A DNA stretch of 64,000 nt from the NCBI GenBank assembly GCA_964493425.1, contig CAZBMW010000001.1, positions 124,001 through 188,000 on the forward strand. The letters are read 5' to 3'. Of the stretch, positions 36,062 through 44,731 are shown piece after piece. The notes under the pieces were generated by a model. The model had not been told where the DNA came from, ran no database searches, and was given only the letters and a program-made list of their open reading frames with translations. This stretch comes from CAYLMG01 sp964493425 (GTDB lineage Bacteria > Planctomycetota > Phycisphaerae > Sedimentisphaerales > Anaerobacaceae). A program made the position numbers and the translations under genes. Positions within the stretch are counted from its first letter, which is position 1. Each line of letters starts with the position of its first letter.

Positions 36062-39000
36062 ATGAATAGGCGCTTTTTAACAGGCATTGTAGTTCTGGCT
36101 CTGGCACTTTGCATTCCTTACATAGCTTATGCCTGCTGGGAGCCTGATGACGACGATGTTGTCGTTGAGGCAGAACACGATCCTAATGACGCGAATGATA
36201 ACGATTCGAATACTGTAGACCCCTGCGGCGTTGATGAGCAAGCCGCAGGCGGTGACCCAGTATTCTTGGCAACCGGAGAATTTTGTAGGTCTGTTCGGGA
36301 TGTATTTATCCCAGGCAGGGCATTAGATATTCAAATAGAGCGCCGATACTGCAGCCAGCCTACTGGTTCTCGTGGAACTGTAACTTTTGATGCAAGCGGT
36401 ACTTACTTCGCCCTAGGAAGTAAATCCTGGACTTGTGATGAGGAGTATGATTACGACTGGGACTTCCCGCCAGAAGCTTACGATATAGAAATATATGGTG
36501 AAGACGATTGTATGGCAAGATGCAAGTTTCTTCCCGGAGGCCCATACACAGTCAAGCTGACAGTTACAGTTACTGGTCACTGGACGAAATATTCATCGTG
36601 TAGTGAGCCATTCGAAGTATCGAATAGCAAGCAATACACAGTCTATGGAAGCGGTTATAAATCCCGCTTCGGTCATGAGTGGGACATAAACTATAACATC
36701 AAAATCCACGAATCCGACGACCCCGATGTATTGATTTTACTCAATGGCAGATGCCGCAGGTTAAAATACACAAAGGTTGCCGGTTCCAGTCCCGCCAAAT
36801 ACAAGACACCCGGCCATTATGATTATATTTTGGAAAATGGAGATGATTATATACTCTTCGAAAAATACGGCAACAAGAAGTATTTCGACAGTGGGGGCAG
36901 ACTTGAGAAAATCGAGGATAAAAATGGTAACAGTCTGGTTTTCGAGTGCAATCCGGACGGCACACCAACGAGCATAACAAATGATTTGGGGCGCAAAGTC
37001 AGTTTCACCTATAATGGAACTACCGGTTTACTGTCTGATATTAACGATTTTGCAGACAGAACCTGGCACTATGCTTATGACGACTGGGGCTGTCTGACTA
37101 GCGTAACCGACCCCAATGGTCTTATTACCAACTACACATACACCGAAGAGCATGAACTTGATACGGTCAAGGACCCGAACAGCCAAACTTACTTTGTTAA
37201 CCATTATGATTCTCTACACAGAGTTGATTACCAGTATTATGGAGATAACCGCTTCGATTTCTCATATGGAAGTGGAAATGCTACAATAACTCAGCCTTAC
37301 AGAGATATAGAAGAAAATGTCTCTTACAATGATACAGGTCAGGTTGTTAAGGAGGTAATATCGGGCGATGACGGGCCTGATTATACCGCTTTTTATGAAT
37401 ATGACCCCAATATGAATATGACCAAAAAGATTTTTCCTGCGGGCAACTGCATTGACTACACCTACGATGCAAACGGCAATATGCTGAGTATAGCCGTTGA
37501 CCCTAATAACGGTTCAGACCCGAATATAACAACAAGTTTTGATTACGATTCTAAGTTCGATTTTGTAACAGAAGTAAATGACCCCAGAGGTAATATAACA
37601 ACATTCCAATACAATTCCTCGAACGGCAATCTGGAAAAGACGACCTTCCCCCAAATTGACACTCCTGACGGGCCAAAAAATCCACAGCTTAACTTCACAT
37701 ACGATGCCAATGGTCTGGTGGAAACTGTTACCCTGCTGGACAATATAGTAATTAAGTACGAATACGGTGATGACCAGCAGAACGACCCGAACAATTACGG
37801 AAGGTTAGTGAAGGTAATTTACGATGCCAATGAATCGGACCCAAACAGCCTGAAAATAGCCACCGAGTACGAATACGATATCAAGGGCAACGTAATCGAG
37901 GTCAATGACCCCTGTGGTAATGTTACCAAATTCGCATACAACGTTATCGATAAGCTAACAAAAATTACCGACCCCTGCGGACACATAACCAACTTCTATT
38001 ACGATAAATGCAGGAAGATTCGCCAAATCGAAAAAGAGAGAACCGGCGATAACCAGATTGCTAAATTCGGCTATGATATACTTGACCATATCGACAAAAT
38101 AACCGACCCGTGCAACTATATTACAAACCTGGACTACGACTACGGCGGCAATCTCTCAGATGTAAACGATGCCGAAGAGCATAATACAAGTTACGAATAT
38201 GACGAAAGAGACCTGTTAGTGCAGGTTACCGACGCCAACGGCGGCATTACTAAATGCACCTATACCCCGAACGGGGATATCAATGACATCAATGACCCCA
38301 AAGGCAATATAACCAGCTTCGATTATGACGGCTACAGCAGGTTAATCAGAATCAATTATCCTGACGACAGCAATGAAGAGTTCGGCTACGATGCCGCCTC
38401 TAACGTTACAAGCTTCAAGAACCGCAATGATGAGACGATTTACTACGAATATGACGCTTTGGGCCGCCTTGTGGTCAAGAACCGGCCATACGACCCTAAT
38501 ATTACATTTACCCATAATATTGCAGGCAGGGTCGTTGAGGTAAATGACGGCCGGGCAGTATCATCAGGCGGGGGCCTGACTACCTATTCCTACGACCGTA
38601 TCGGCAGGTTCGTCGAGGTTAATGATGTCTACTCAAAGGTCGTTAAATACGAATATGACGTAATGGGCAGAAGGACAAAGCTCACCTATCCCGATGACAG
38701 CTACGTTACTTACGAATATGATGAATTGAGCCGGCTGACAGAGGTAAAATATAACGGCAGTACCATCGCTGAATACGAATACGATGAGCTTTCCAGAAGA
38801 ACGCTGCTGACTTACGGCAATGACGCCAATATTGTTTACGAATACGACATTGCCAATAAGCTGGAAAAGATAACCAACAACTTCAGCGGCTCAGATACGA
38901 ACAGTTTCGAATACACCTACGACAAGGTCGGCAACCGGCTGACTATGACGGTCGAAGGCACCGATGAGCACGAATATGATTATGATGCTCTCTATCAGCT

Positions 39001-40312
39001 AACCGGTGTTGACTATCCTGCCGGCTGGCCTGATGACGTCGTAACGTACAATTATGATGCTGTCGGAAATCGTACGAGCGTCGTCAACGGCGGTACGACA
39101 AGCTACGACACCAGCTTGCTGAACCAGTATACCTCTGTAGGCGGGACTAATTACAGCTACGATGACAACGGTAATCTGATCCATGATGAGACGAGGATAT
39201 ATAGTTACGATTGTGAAAATCGCCTTCTTGCGTTAATATATCCCTATTCGCTTTATAAAAATGATTTTTCAGGCAGGCGGGTAGGAAAAATGACTGGCGG
39301 GGTTACTATGACTTATTGCTACGATGGGGCCGAGGTTATAGCTGAATATGAGGATGGCACGCTGGCTCGCAAGTTCATTTATGGGCCGGGCATAGATGAG
39401 CCGATTTGTATGCTCGTCGTTGACGGCGGGGAGACAAGATATTATTATCATTATGATGGCCTTGGTTCCGTCGTTGCTCTTTCGAATGTTAATAATGAAG
39501 TGGTTGAGAGTTACTCCTACGATGTCTTTGGCACACCGGATGATGTCAGCTCTGTCGGTAATCCATATATGTTCACGGGCAGACGTTATGACAGCGAAAC
39601 GGGATTGTATTATTACCGAGCAAGATATTACAAGCCATCAATCGGCCGCTTCCTGCAAACCGATCTAATAGGTTACGCCGGCGGATTAAATCTATATACC
39701 TATTGCTGGAACAACCCGGTCAACTGGATTGACCCGTGGGGCCTTGATGGCTATATGGTAATTGAAATTGACGATGACGGAATACGTATAGGTAGGCCCT
39801 ATTATCCTGATCCAACTGGTTTTCCACTTGGGCATCCCTGTGGACCAGCAAGTGTGGTTTATGATCCATATAGTCATCCTGGGCCTTCTTTATGGGAACC
39901 GATTGGGGGAGCCATAAAAGGAATCTCAAGAGCCTTTGTCAGGTACGCTGCAAAACAAGGTATGAAAGAAGTAAAAAAACGTGTCGTGAAAGAACTTGAC
40001 CCATTTGATGATGACTCAGTTTTTGGTGGTCCAGGTCGGTTGATGCTGATAGAAGAACTTCAAAAGGGAACTGATGAATTTTTTGCTCCAGTTCTGGAAG
40101 AAATATTAGGATCTGATGATACTGCTGGATCCGGACCAGGTGGAGGAGGATCTGCCAGACCAGGTGGAGGAGGATCTGCCGGGCCAGGTGGAGGAGGATC
40201 TGCCGGACCAGGTGGAGGAGGATCTACCGGATCAGGTGGAGGAGGATCTACCGGATCAGGTGGAGGAGGATCTACTGGATCAGGGGGGGGTGGAGTCAAA
40301 AAACCATTTTAA
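36062..40312 (+). CDS. Secreted Rhs/YD-repeat protein with Gly-rich C-terminal tail
   Basis: A large protein (1416 residues) with a signal peptide (MNRRFLTGIVVLALALCIPY, cleavage after AYA near residue 24). An acidic stretch with DPNDANDND follows, then an N-terminal Rhs module (GGDPVFLATGEFCRS, RALDIQIERRYCSQ) interrupted by a PKD-like insertion at about residues 105-190. About thirty YD repeats (consensus YxYDxxGxLxxxxDPNG, often YEYDELSRLTEVKY) span residues 290-1130 and should form a beta-cocoon shell. The core-associated domain ends with GRFLQT, GGLNLYTYCWNNP and DPWG (about 1195-1225). The variable tip is about 190 residues and ends in Gly4-Ser units and VKKPF. AAGGAG precedes the start. 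The tip shows no known toxin motif. Confidence 0.92.
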   Translation: MNRRFLTGIVVLALALCIPYIAYACWEPDDDDVVVEAEHDPNDANDNDSNTVDPCGVDEQAAGGDPVFLATGEFCRSVRDVFIPGRALDIQIERRYCSQPTGSRGTVTFDASGTYFALGSKSWTCDEEYDYDWDFPPEAYDIEIYGEDDCMARCKFLPGGPYTVKLTVTVTGHWTKYSSCSEPFEVSNSKQYTVYGSGYKSRFGHEWDINYNIKIHESDDPDVLILLNGRCRRLKYTKVAGSSPAKYKTPGHYDYILENGDDYILFEKYGNKKYFDSGGRLEKIEDKNGNSLVFECNPDGTPTSITNDLGRKVSFTYNGTTGLLSDINDFADRTWHYAYDDWGCLTSVTDPNGLITNYTYTEEHELDTVKDPNSQTYFVNHYDSLHRVDYQYYGDNRFDFSYGSGNATITQPYRDIEENVSYNDTGQVVKEVISGDDGPDYTAFYEYDPNMNMTKKIFPAGNCIDYTYDANGNMLSIAVDPNNGSDPNITTSFDYDSKFDFVTEVNDPRGNITTFQYNSSNGNLEKTTFPQIDTPDGPKNPQLNFTYDANGLVETVTLLDNIVIKYEYGDDQQNDPNNYGRLVKVIYDANESDPNSLKIATEYEYDIKGNVIEVNDPCGNVTKFAYNVIDKLTKITDPCGHITNFYYDKCRKIRQIEKERTGDNQIAKFGYDILDHIDKITDPCNYITNLDYDYGGNLSDVNDAEEHNTSYEYDERDLLVQVTDANGGITKCTYTPNGDINDINDPKGNITSFDYDGYSRLIRINYPDDSNEEFGYDAASNVTSFKNRNDETIYYEYDALGRLVVKNRPYDPNITFTHNIAGRVVEVNDGRAVSSGGGLTTYSYDRIGRFVEVNDVYSKVVKYEYDVMGRRTKLTYPDDSYVTYEYDELSRLTEVKYNGSTIAEYEYDELSRRTLLTYGNDANIVYEYDIANKLEKITNNFSGSDTNSFEYTYDKVGNRLTMTVEGTDEHEYDYDALYQLTGVDYPAGWPDDVVTYNYDAVGNRTSVVNGGTTSYDTSLLNQYTSVGGTNYSYDDNGNLIHDETRIYSYDCENRLLALIYPYSLYKNDFSGRRVGKMTGGVTMTYCYDGAEVIAEYEDGTLARKFIYGPGIDEPICMLVVDGGETRYYYHYDGLGSVVALSNVNNEVVESYSYDVFGTPDDVSSVGNPYMFTGRRYDSETGLYYYRARYYKPSIGRFLQTDLIGYAGGLNLYTYCWNNPVNWIDPWGLDGYMVIEIDDDGIRIGRPYYPDPTGFPLGHPCGPASVVYDPYSHPGPSLWEPIGGAIKGISRAFVRYAAKQGMKEVKKRVVKELDPFDDDSVFGGPGRLMLIEELQKGTDEFFAPVLEEILGSDDTAGSGPGGGGSARPGGGGSAGPGGGGSAGPGGGGSTGSGGGGSTGSGGGGSTGSGGGGVKKPF
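40139..40282 (+). repeat. Six 24-bp in-frame tandem repeats
   Basis: Six consecutive copies of a 24-base unit (GGTGGAGGAGGATCTGCCGG plus four bases, with few substitutions) encode GGGGS followed by A or T, G or R, and P or S. Units 4 and 5 are identical. A shorter G-run continues the pattern. Because the unit is a multiple of three, copy-number change would keep the frame. Confidence 0.95.
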
Positions 40313-40893
40313 AGTAGGATGAACACGGTTTGCATATTATAAGATAACATTGAAAAAGATAAGAGAAGGAAATTGTTGAAAATTTGGCTCGTACCTTTGA
40401 CATTACGCAGTATCGAAAAGAAACGGGTTAATAAACGAGATAAAAGGCGATGACTATTTACCAACAATACACAAAGTAAGGAAAATCAAAAAAAGTTGGA
40501 AAAGAGATTAACATATGAGTAAGGTTTCAATGAAGTTTTACAAATATGGATTGCCACCCAAAAGCGTAGCTATTAAATAGGCAGGATTAGGGTTGTTTTT
40601 AGTCCTCGTTGTTGATAGGACTTTCTTACATGTTTAATTGATAGCAGAAAGTTCAATGATATTTTAGATAAAGCTGTGAAATCAATTGTATAGAAAAACA
40701 GAAGAAATGAAATAATTTTTAGTTAATATGAAGGTAAAAATGAGGATAAAGACTCGGGAAATAAAGAAAAATTTGAGAAAAACAGACAAACCAAGTTAGT
40801 CACAGGAAAACATAAAAGTAGCGTTAAGCTAGTCAAAGAACATTCAATAATTATCCGAAGTTCTTTGCTAGGTTTTCGTTCTTTTCATATGAT
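40313..40893. other. AT-rich stretch after the Rhs gene
   Basis: No open frame of note on either strand and no Rhs-like sequence. It may hold degraded remains of a displaced tip or immunity gene, but nothing can be identified. Confidence 0.4.
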
Positions 40894-42033
40894 ATGCTTC
40901 TGATTGAAAAAGATTTTGATATAGAACAAGATAATATCAAGCAGACCATTCCATCAGAGATGAATCCATGGAAAGCTGCTAGTATATCATGGCTTATACC
41001 TGGTTTGGGGCACGCATACAGTCATCATTGGTTAAAAGCACTTATATTTTTTACTATTTATATGTCACTATATGTGGTAAGAATTTATGCTCTCTGTTAT
41101 TCAATCTTTTTAGCAGCAATTACGCTTTTTTTCCAATTTTATATTTTTCCCTTTTGTGCAGGATTGGATGTAGTTCATTGTTACAAAATTTCTCGGAGTG
41201 ATTCTGTTGAGAAAAGTTCAATCCCTAACAAAAATCCTTGGTTAGCAGTATTTCTTTCTTTAGTATTACCAGGCCTGGGTCACGCCTATCTTAAAAAATG
41301 GTATCTAGCTATCTTTTTTTCACTTACTTACCTTTCACTTAATCTGCTACCTGTTGGCCATTTGTTTATGGTTATATTTACTATACTATTTAAAATCTTA
41401 GTTTGTATTCATGTCTATAAAGTTTCTATCAATACATCTTTGAGAAAGGACTTTTATAAATTTGTTTTTTTTTCTATTCTGGTTCTATTTTCCGTTAGGA
41501 TGGCACTCCCATCTTTATCCGCAACATATTTGATTGAAGTAACGAGTCTTAAAGATGCCACAAGTATGAATCCAACCATCGACGAAGGAGACCTGATTGT
41601 AATTAACAAATTTGCTTACACTTTTTATAATCCGAAGGTTGGAGATATTGTCGACATTGACATGAGTTTTCTTGAAAATTCAAGATTGACGCCTAAACGT
41701 TACTTTGTACTCAAGAAGATGAATTATAATTTTGTTATTAAACGAATTATTGCAGTTGGCGGAGATCTTGTCCAAATTAACAACGAAGGTATATTTATTA
41801 ATGATATACTTCAAAGAAAATTTAGTACTGATGAATGTATCGGACCTAGCTCACTAAAGATTAGCGATTCAAATGAAATAAAAAGGTTGGCAGTTTTTGA
41901 AGACTTTAAAGTGCCTAAAGACTGCTTTTTTGTTCTTGGTGATAATATTGAGGACAGTTTTGATAGCCGTGATTTTGGTGCTGTTCCGAAAAGCATGATA
42001 GTTGGAAAAGTAGTAAAAATATACTACCAATGA
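40894..42033 (+). CDS. Signal peptidase I with duplicated N-terminal membrane domain
   Basis: The C-terminal half is an S26 type I signal peptidase: SMNPTIDEGDLIVINK with nucleophile S224, VIKRIIAVGGD with general-base K283, and LGDNIEDSFDSRDFG as the last conserved box. The N-terminal half (residues 22-175) is a direct duplication of a hydrophobic module, each beginning NPW and PGLGHAY (SWLIPGLGHAYSHHWLKAL and SLVLPGLGHAYLKKWYLAI). A membrane helix at about 190-208 connects to the catalytic part, which faces the periplasm. It lies inside the Rhs array in low-GC sequence. It may process the exported proteins of the island, or be unrelated cargo. No ribosome-binding sequence is evident. Confidence 0.85.
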   Translation: MLLIEKDFDIEQDNIKQTIPSEMNPWKAASISWLIPGLGHAYSHHWLKALIFFTIYMSLYVVRIYALCYSIFLAAITLFFQFYIFPFCAGLDVVHCYKISRSDSVEKSSIPNKNPWLAVFLSLVLPGLGHAYLKKWYLAIFFSLTYLSLNLLPVGHLFMVIFTILFKILVCIHVYKVSINTSLRKDFYKFVFFSILVLFSVRMALPSLSATYLIEVTSLKDATSMNPTIDEGDLIVINKFAYTFYNPKVGDIVDIDMSFLENSRLTPKRYFVLKKMNYNFVIKRIIAVGGDLVQINNEGIFINDILQRKFSTDECIGPSSLKISDSNEIKRLAVFEDFKVPKDCFFVLGDNIEDSFDSRDFGAVPKSMIVGKVVKIYYQ

Positions 42034-42107
42034 TAATACTTAATTTAACAACATTTCGCCTAATAATAATTTGGTAAAGGAAAGTAAAATCTGTATAGAA
42101 CTTTGAT

Positions 42108-42848
42108 GTGCTGGGAAATTTCGTTGCTCTTTTGAATGTTAATAATGAAATGGTTGAGAGCTATTCCTACGATGTCTTTGGCACACCGGATGATGTCAGC
42201 TCTGTCGGTAATCCATATATGTTCACGGGCAGACGTTATGACAGCGAAACGGGATTGTATTATTACCGAGCAAGATATTACAAACCATCCATCGGCCGAT
42301 TCCTCCAGACAGACCCCATCGGCTACTACGGCGGCTTAAACCTGTACAGCTATTGCTGGAACGACCCGATTAATTGGATTGATCCATTTGGATTAATTAC
42401 TGATATGCATGAACCTTGGGGCAACCCATTTGATCCTGAATCATGCAGAAAGCAATATGAACTAAGGAAAGCACTTGCGAGAAGGAATGAGGAGTTAATA
42501 TTCCGTGCAGGAAGCGCTATAGCTCATGCAGGCCATGTTATTCATCATAAACTTAAGGCGAGCGATTATATGATCGAACACTACTTTGCAGAATATCTGC
42601 GAGGCTTGCTTGAACAAGGTAGATACGTTAGATTTTTGGGAGACTGGGTTTATATTCCCCAAATACCAACATATTGGGGTACAACCCCCGAGATGCATAT
42701 CCCAACTGGTTTTATTGGAAGAGCAGTAGACTTCCTTTACGAGAGATGGGAACCAAGATTATATGAATGGGAAAATTGGTCCCAAAAGCAAGCTAAATGG
42801 CACTGGGAGCAAAATGAAAGGGATAAGAAAGATAGCAATGACAGCTAA
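42108..42848 (+). pseudogene. Orphan Rhs tip 1 (core fragment plus variable C-terminus)
   Basis: The first 100 codons match the end of the large Rhs core: ESYSYDVFGTPDDVSSVGN, GLYYYRARYYKPSIGRF, then GGLNLYSYCWNDPINWIDP. They share a 119-bp stretch of identical DNA with it. The C-terminus (about 150 residues, from LITDMHEPWGNPFDP to KDSNDS) differs completely from the tip of the large protein. There is no signal peptide, YD array or export region, so it is not functional alone. It is best read as a silent or displaced tip cassette that could be moved into the main gene by recombination. No toxin family is recognised; several His (HAGHVIHHKLK) are present. Confidence 0.82.
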
Positions 42849-42917
42849 TAATTCAAAATATAAAACATATAAAGTGGATTATATGCATGAATCTTTATGT
42901 CTGGAGAGTAAACAAAA

Positions 42918-43367
42918 ATGAGCGAAGTATTGCATAAAAGATGGAATGCGCCTCTCGATGTGAAAATCGTTGCGTGGTTAGCCATCGTAGTTGGAATTAT
43001 AGTTATGCTTCTTGGTATATTGCTAATTACAGGAATTGCTCATTCTCTTCCAGGCCGTCCAACGAAAGTTTTTTTTGGAATCATCACTCTCACGTCAGAT
43101 ACCACAAGTGCAATATATACTTTGATAATAGGAGCGATGAATTTTATTACCGGATATGTTCTTAAAAAGGGCAAAAAGATTGGTTGGTGGCTAGCTTTTA
43201 TAGGTGGTATATATGGTATCTCAAATTACATATCATTGGGATTTTCAGAACATAAAGTAAGTAACTCAATTGGTATTTTATTAAGCTTCGGAATTGTCAT
43301 CTGGCTAATTTTACGGAGGAGACTTTTTGGCATAGTCATTAAACGTGAGATTAATAGCAATTCTTAA
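42918..43367 (+). CDS. Small membrane protein with four predicted TM segments
   Basis: A 149-residue protein with hydrophobic segments at about 19-42, 58-78, 84-104 and 110-130 and a basic C-terminus (RRRLFGIVIKREINSNS). The gene lies 69 bp after the first orphan tip and before the second, the position where Rhs immunity genes are found. No family is recognised, so an immunity role rests on position only. Confidence 0.6.
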   Translation: MSEVLHKRWNAPLDVKIVAWLAIVVGIIVMLLGILLITGIAHSLPGRPTKVFFGIITLTSDTTSAIYTLIIGAMNFITGYVLKKGKKIGWWLAFIGGIYGISNYISLGFSEHKVSNSIGILLSFGIVIWLILRRRLFGIVIKREINSNS

Positions 43368-43372
43368 AAAAT

Positions 43373-44023
43373 GCGAATACTACAAGCGTAGTTAATGTCG
43401 GCACAACAAGCTACGACAGCAACTCGCTGAACCAGTATACCTCAGTAGGCGGTGTCAGCTATGAGTATGACAAAAACGGCAACTTGATAGATGATGGCAG
43501 TTTTGTTTATATTTACGACTGTGAAAACCACCTTATCGAGGTAAAGCAAGGCGGCCAGAAGGTAGCTGTGTACGCCTATGACTATCTCGGCAGGCGGGTC
43601 ATCAAATATTCATATTCTGCATCTACGACACCAACATACTATTACGATGGATACGAAGTGATAGAGGAATATCAGGACAGAGGAGAGAGAACAGGTCTTT
43701 TTATTTACGGGCCGGGCATCGATGAACCGATATGTATGATAGATATAAATGATAATGTCTATCACTATCATTATGATGGCTTGGGTTCCGTCGTTGCTCT
43801 TTCGAATGTTAATAATGAAGTCGCTGAGAGCTACTCTTACGATGTCTTTGGTACACCTAATAATACAAGCTCTGTAGGTAATCCGTATATGTTCACTGGT
43901 AGACGTTATGACAGCGAAACGGGATTGTATTATTACCGAGCAAGATATTACAAACCATCCATCGGCCGATTTACCTCTAGAGATCCTGTTATCTTCCTGT
44001 TTCCAATGTGTCTCCAATCATAG
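43373..44023 (+). pseudogene. Orphan Rhs tip 2 (YD-repeat fragment, truncated tip)
   Basis: Rhs sequence is readable from shortly after the previous gene without a start codon (TTSVVNVGTTSYDSNSLNQY aligns with the large Rhs protein around its residue 1005). It continues through a YD segment, the core-associated domain (YHYDGLGSVVALSNVNNEV, GLYYYRARYYKPSIGRF) and stops 14 residues after the core at RDPVIFLFPMCLQS. An ATG at 43484 is internal. It shares 71 identical bases with orphan tip 1. The variable tip is lost, so it is a dead-end remnant or recombination donor. Confidence 0.82.
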
Positions 44024-44118
44024 ACTTTTAGGGAAAACGGCAGAGACTTGTATATTATATTAAGCGAAAAAACCAAATTTTAAAAATTTTTACAGGAAAA
44101 TAGAATTTAATATCCGTT

Positions 44119-44451
44119 TTAATAATAGCCCCTGCGCTGCCAAAATTCTCGTCTTTTCCTGCGCCTCTCAGCCCAGTCATAAACCCAGCTTGGACAGCGT
44201 TTGACCCGGACATAATGTTCCCTGCACCACCTCTGCAAAGTCCTTCTGGGTATTCTTAGGATTCGGGCTGTAGCTCTTATCCCATACTCCTTTATCAATT
44301 CAAAGGCATAATCCTTTTGTCTCTGGGTATAGCGCCCACTATCACCAAAGGCTCGAAACAACTCTCTTTTTTCCTCGTTGAATTCCTCGGCAAGCGATTT
44401 AAACATCAGTTTATTTTCAGTGTATCCCATTATCTTATTGCCTTTTGACAA
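44119..44451 (-). CDS. Small helix-turn-helix protein of the integrase module
   Basis: 110 residues; the centre reads KEYGIRATARILRIPRRTLQ, a clear helix-turn-helix of the transposase/Hin-like type. The C-terminus is strongly basic and aromatic (WAERRRKRREFWQRRGYY). It probably binds DNA at the element end, for instance as an excision or regulatory factor. Its start overlaps the end of the next gene by 17 bases on the same strand. Known function: none that can be named. Confidence 0.7.
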   Translation of the reverse strand: MSKGNKIMGYTENKLMFKSLAEEFNEEKRELFRAFGDSGRYTQRQKDYAFELIKEYGIRATARILRIPRRTLQRWCREHYVRVKRCPSWVYDWAERRRKRREFWQRRGYY

Positions 44452-44698
44452 TATCGAGTATGGCTTTTCTATCCTGCTTTAGAAGCTCCGGCCAAGCGGT
44501 TATTATCTGGCCGATTTCGGGGTATTTTTGCAGTAAAATGTCCAAGCTGGTGGACAAGATGGAACTTGTGTTTTGTGTAAGTTCTTTATTATCAACAGGT
44601 TGTCGATTTGTGCTTGTAGGTTCGAGCCCTACTCGGGGAGTTGCGGGCCTTGGCTTATCCACAATTTGGCTGAAGCTAAGCTGTAAACTAATCCTCAA
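44435..44698 (-). CDS. Small reading frame crossing the right att site
   Basis: 87 residues. The only ATG lies outside the element at 44698, and the frame reads through the antisense of the tRNA fragment (RVGLEPT is the translation of the T-arm complement) into element DNA. The conserved-looking part is C-terminal: SLDILLQKYPEIGQIITAWP and KQDRKAILDIVKRQ, a short helical domain. In the excised circle the same frame would continue from the left end instead. Real protein likely in the C-terminal 50 residues; the true start is uncertain. Confidence 0.5.
   Translation of the reverse strand: MRISLQLSFSQIVDKPRPATPRVGLEPTSTNRQPVDNKELTQNTSSILSTSLDILLQKYPEIGQIITAWPELLKQDRKAILDIVKRQ
44539..44559 (+). 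repeat. 21-bp direct repeat, right copy
   Basis: Identical to 33994-34014 and 54 bp inside attR. Here it lies within the small frame that crosses attR. Confidence 0.8.
44614..44640 (+). repeat. attR: 27-bp copy of the tRNA-Asn 3' end
   Basis: Exact match to 33874-33900 with no other tRNA sequence around it, which shows it is a recombination scar and not a second tRNA gene. It defines the right limit of the element. Confidence 0.92.
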
Positions 44699-44731
44699 CT
44701 GCAGAAAAAATCCAAATTATTTCCTTGAACA

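Larger units (their letters stand above)
33874..44640. mobile_element. Integrated genetic element in tRNA-Asn carrying an Rhs locus
   Basis: Bounded by the 27-bp att repeats. The left end has the C-terminal remnant of a tyrosine recombinase reading toward the tRNA, and the right end has two small minus-strand genes of the kind that accompany such integrases. The cargo, mostly plus strand, is an Rhs module: TPR exoprotein, large Rhs protein, signal peptidase I fusion, two Rhs tip fragments and a small membrane protein. No replication, packaging or conjugation gene is visible, and the integrase is truncated, so the element is probably immobile now unless helped in trans. Confidence 0.85.

Noticed and set aside
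40139..40282. Regular 24-bp repeats considered as a CRISPR array
   Set aside because: The units abut without spacers, are in frame with the Rhs gene and encode Gly-Ser repeats; no cas genes are present.
40060..40299. Proline-rich minus-strand frame opposite the Rhs tail
   Set aside because: It is the complement of the Gly-Ser repeat and has no independent support.
44600..44640. Second tRNA gene
   Set aside because: Only the 3' 27 bases match; acceptor 5' strand, D-arm and anticodon arm are absent, so it is an att copy.
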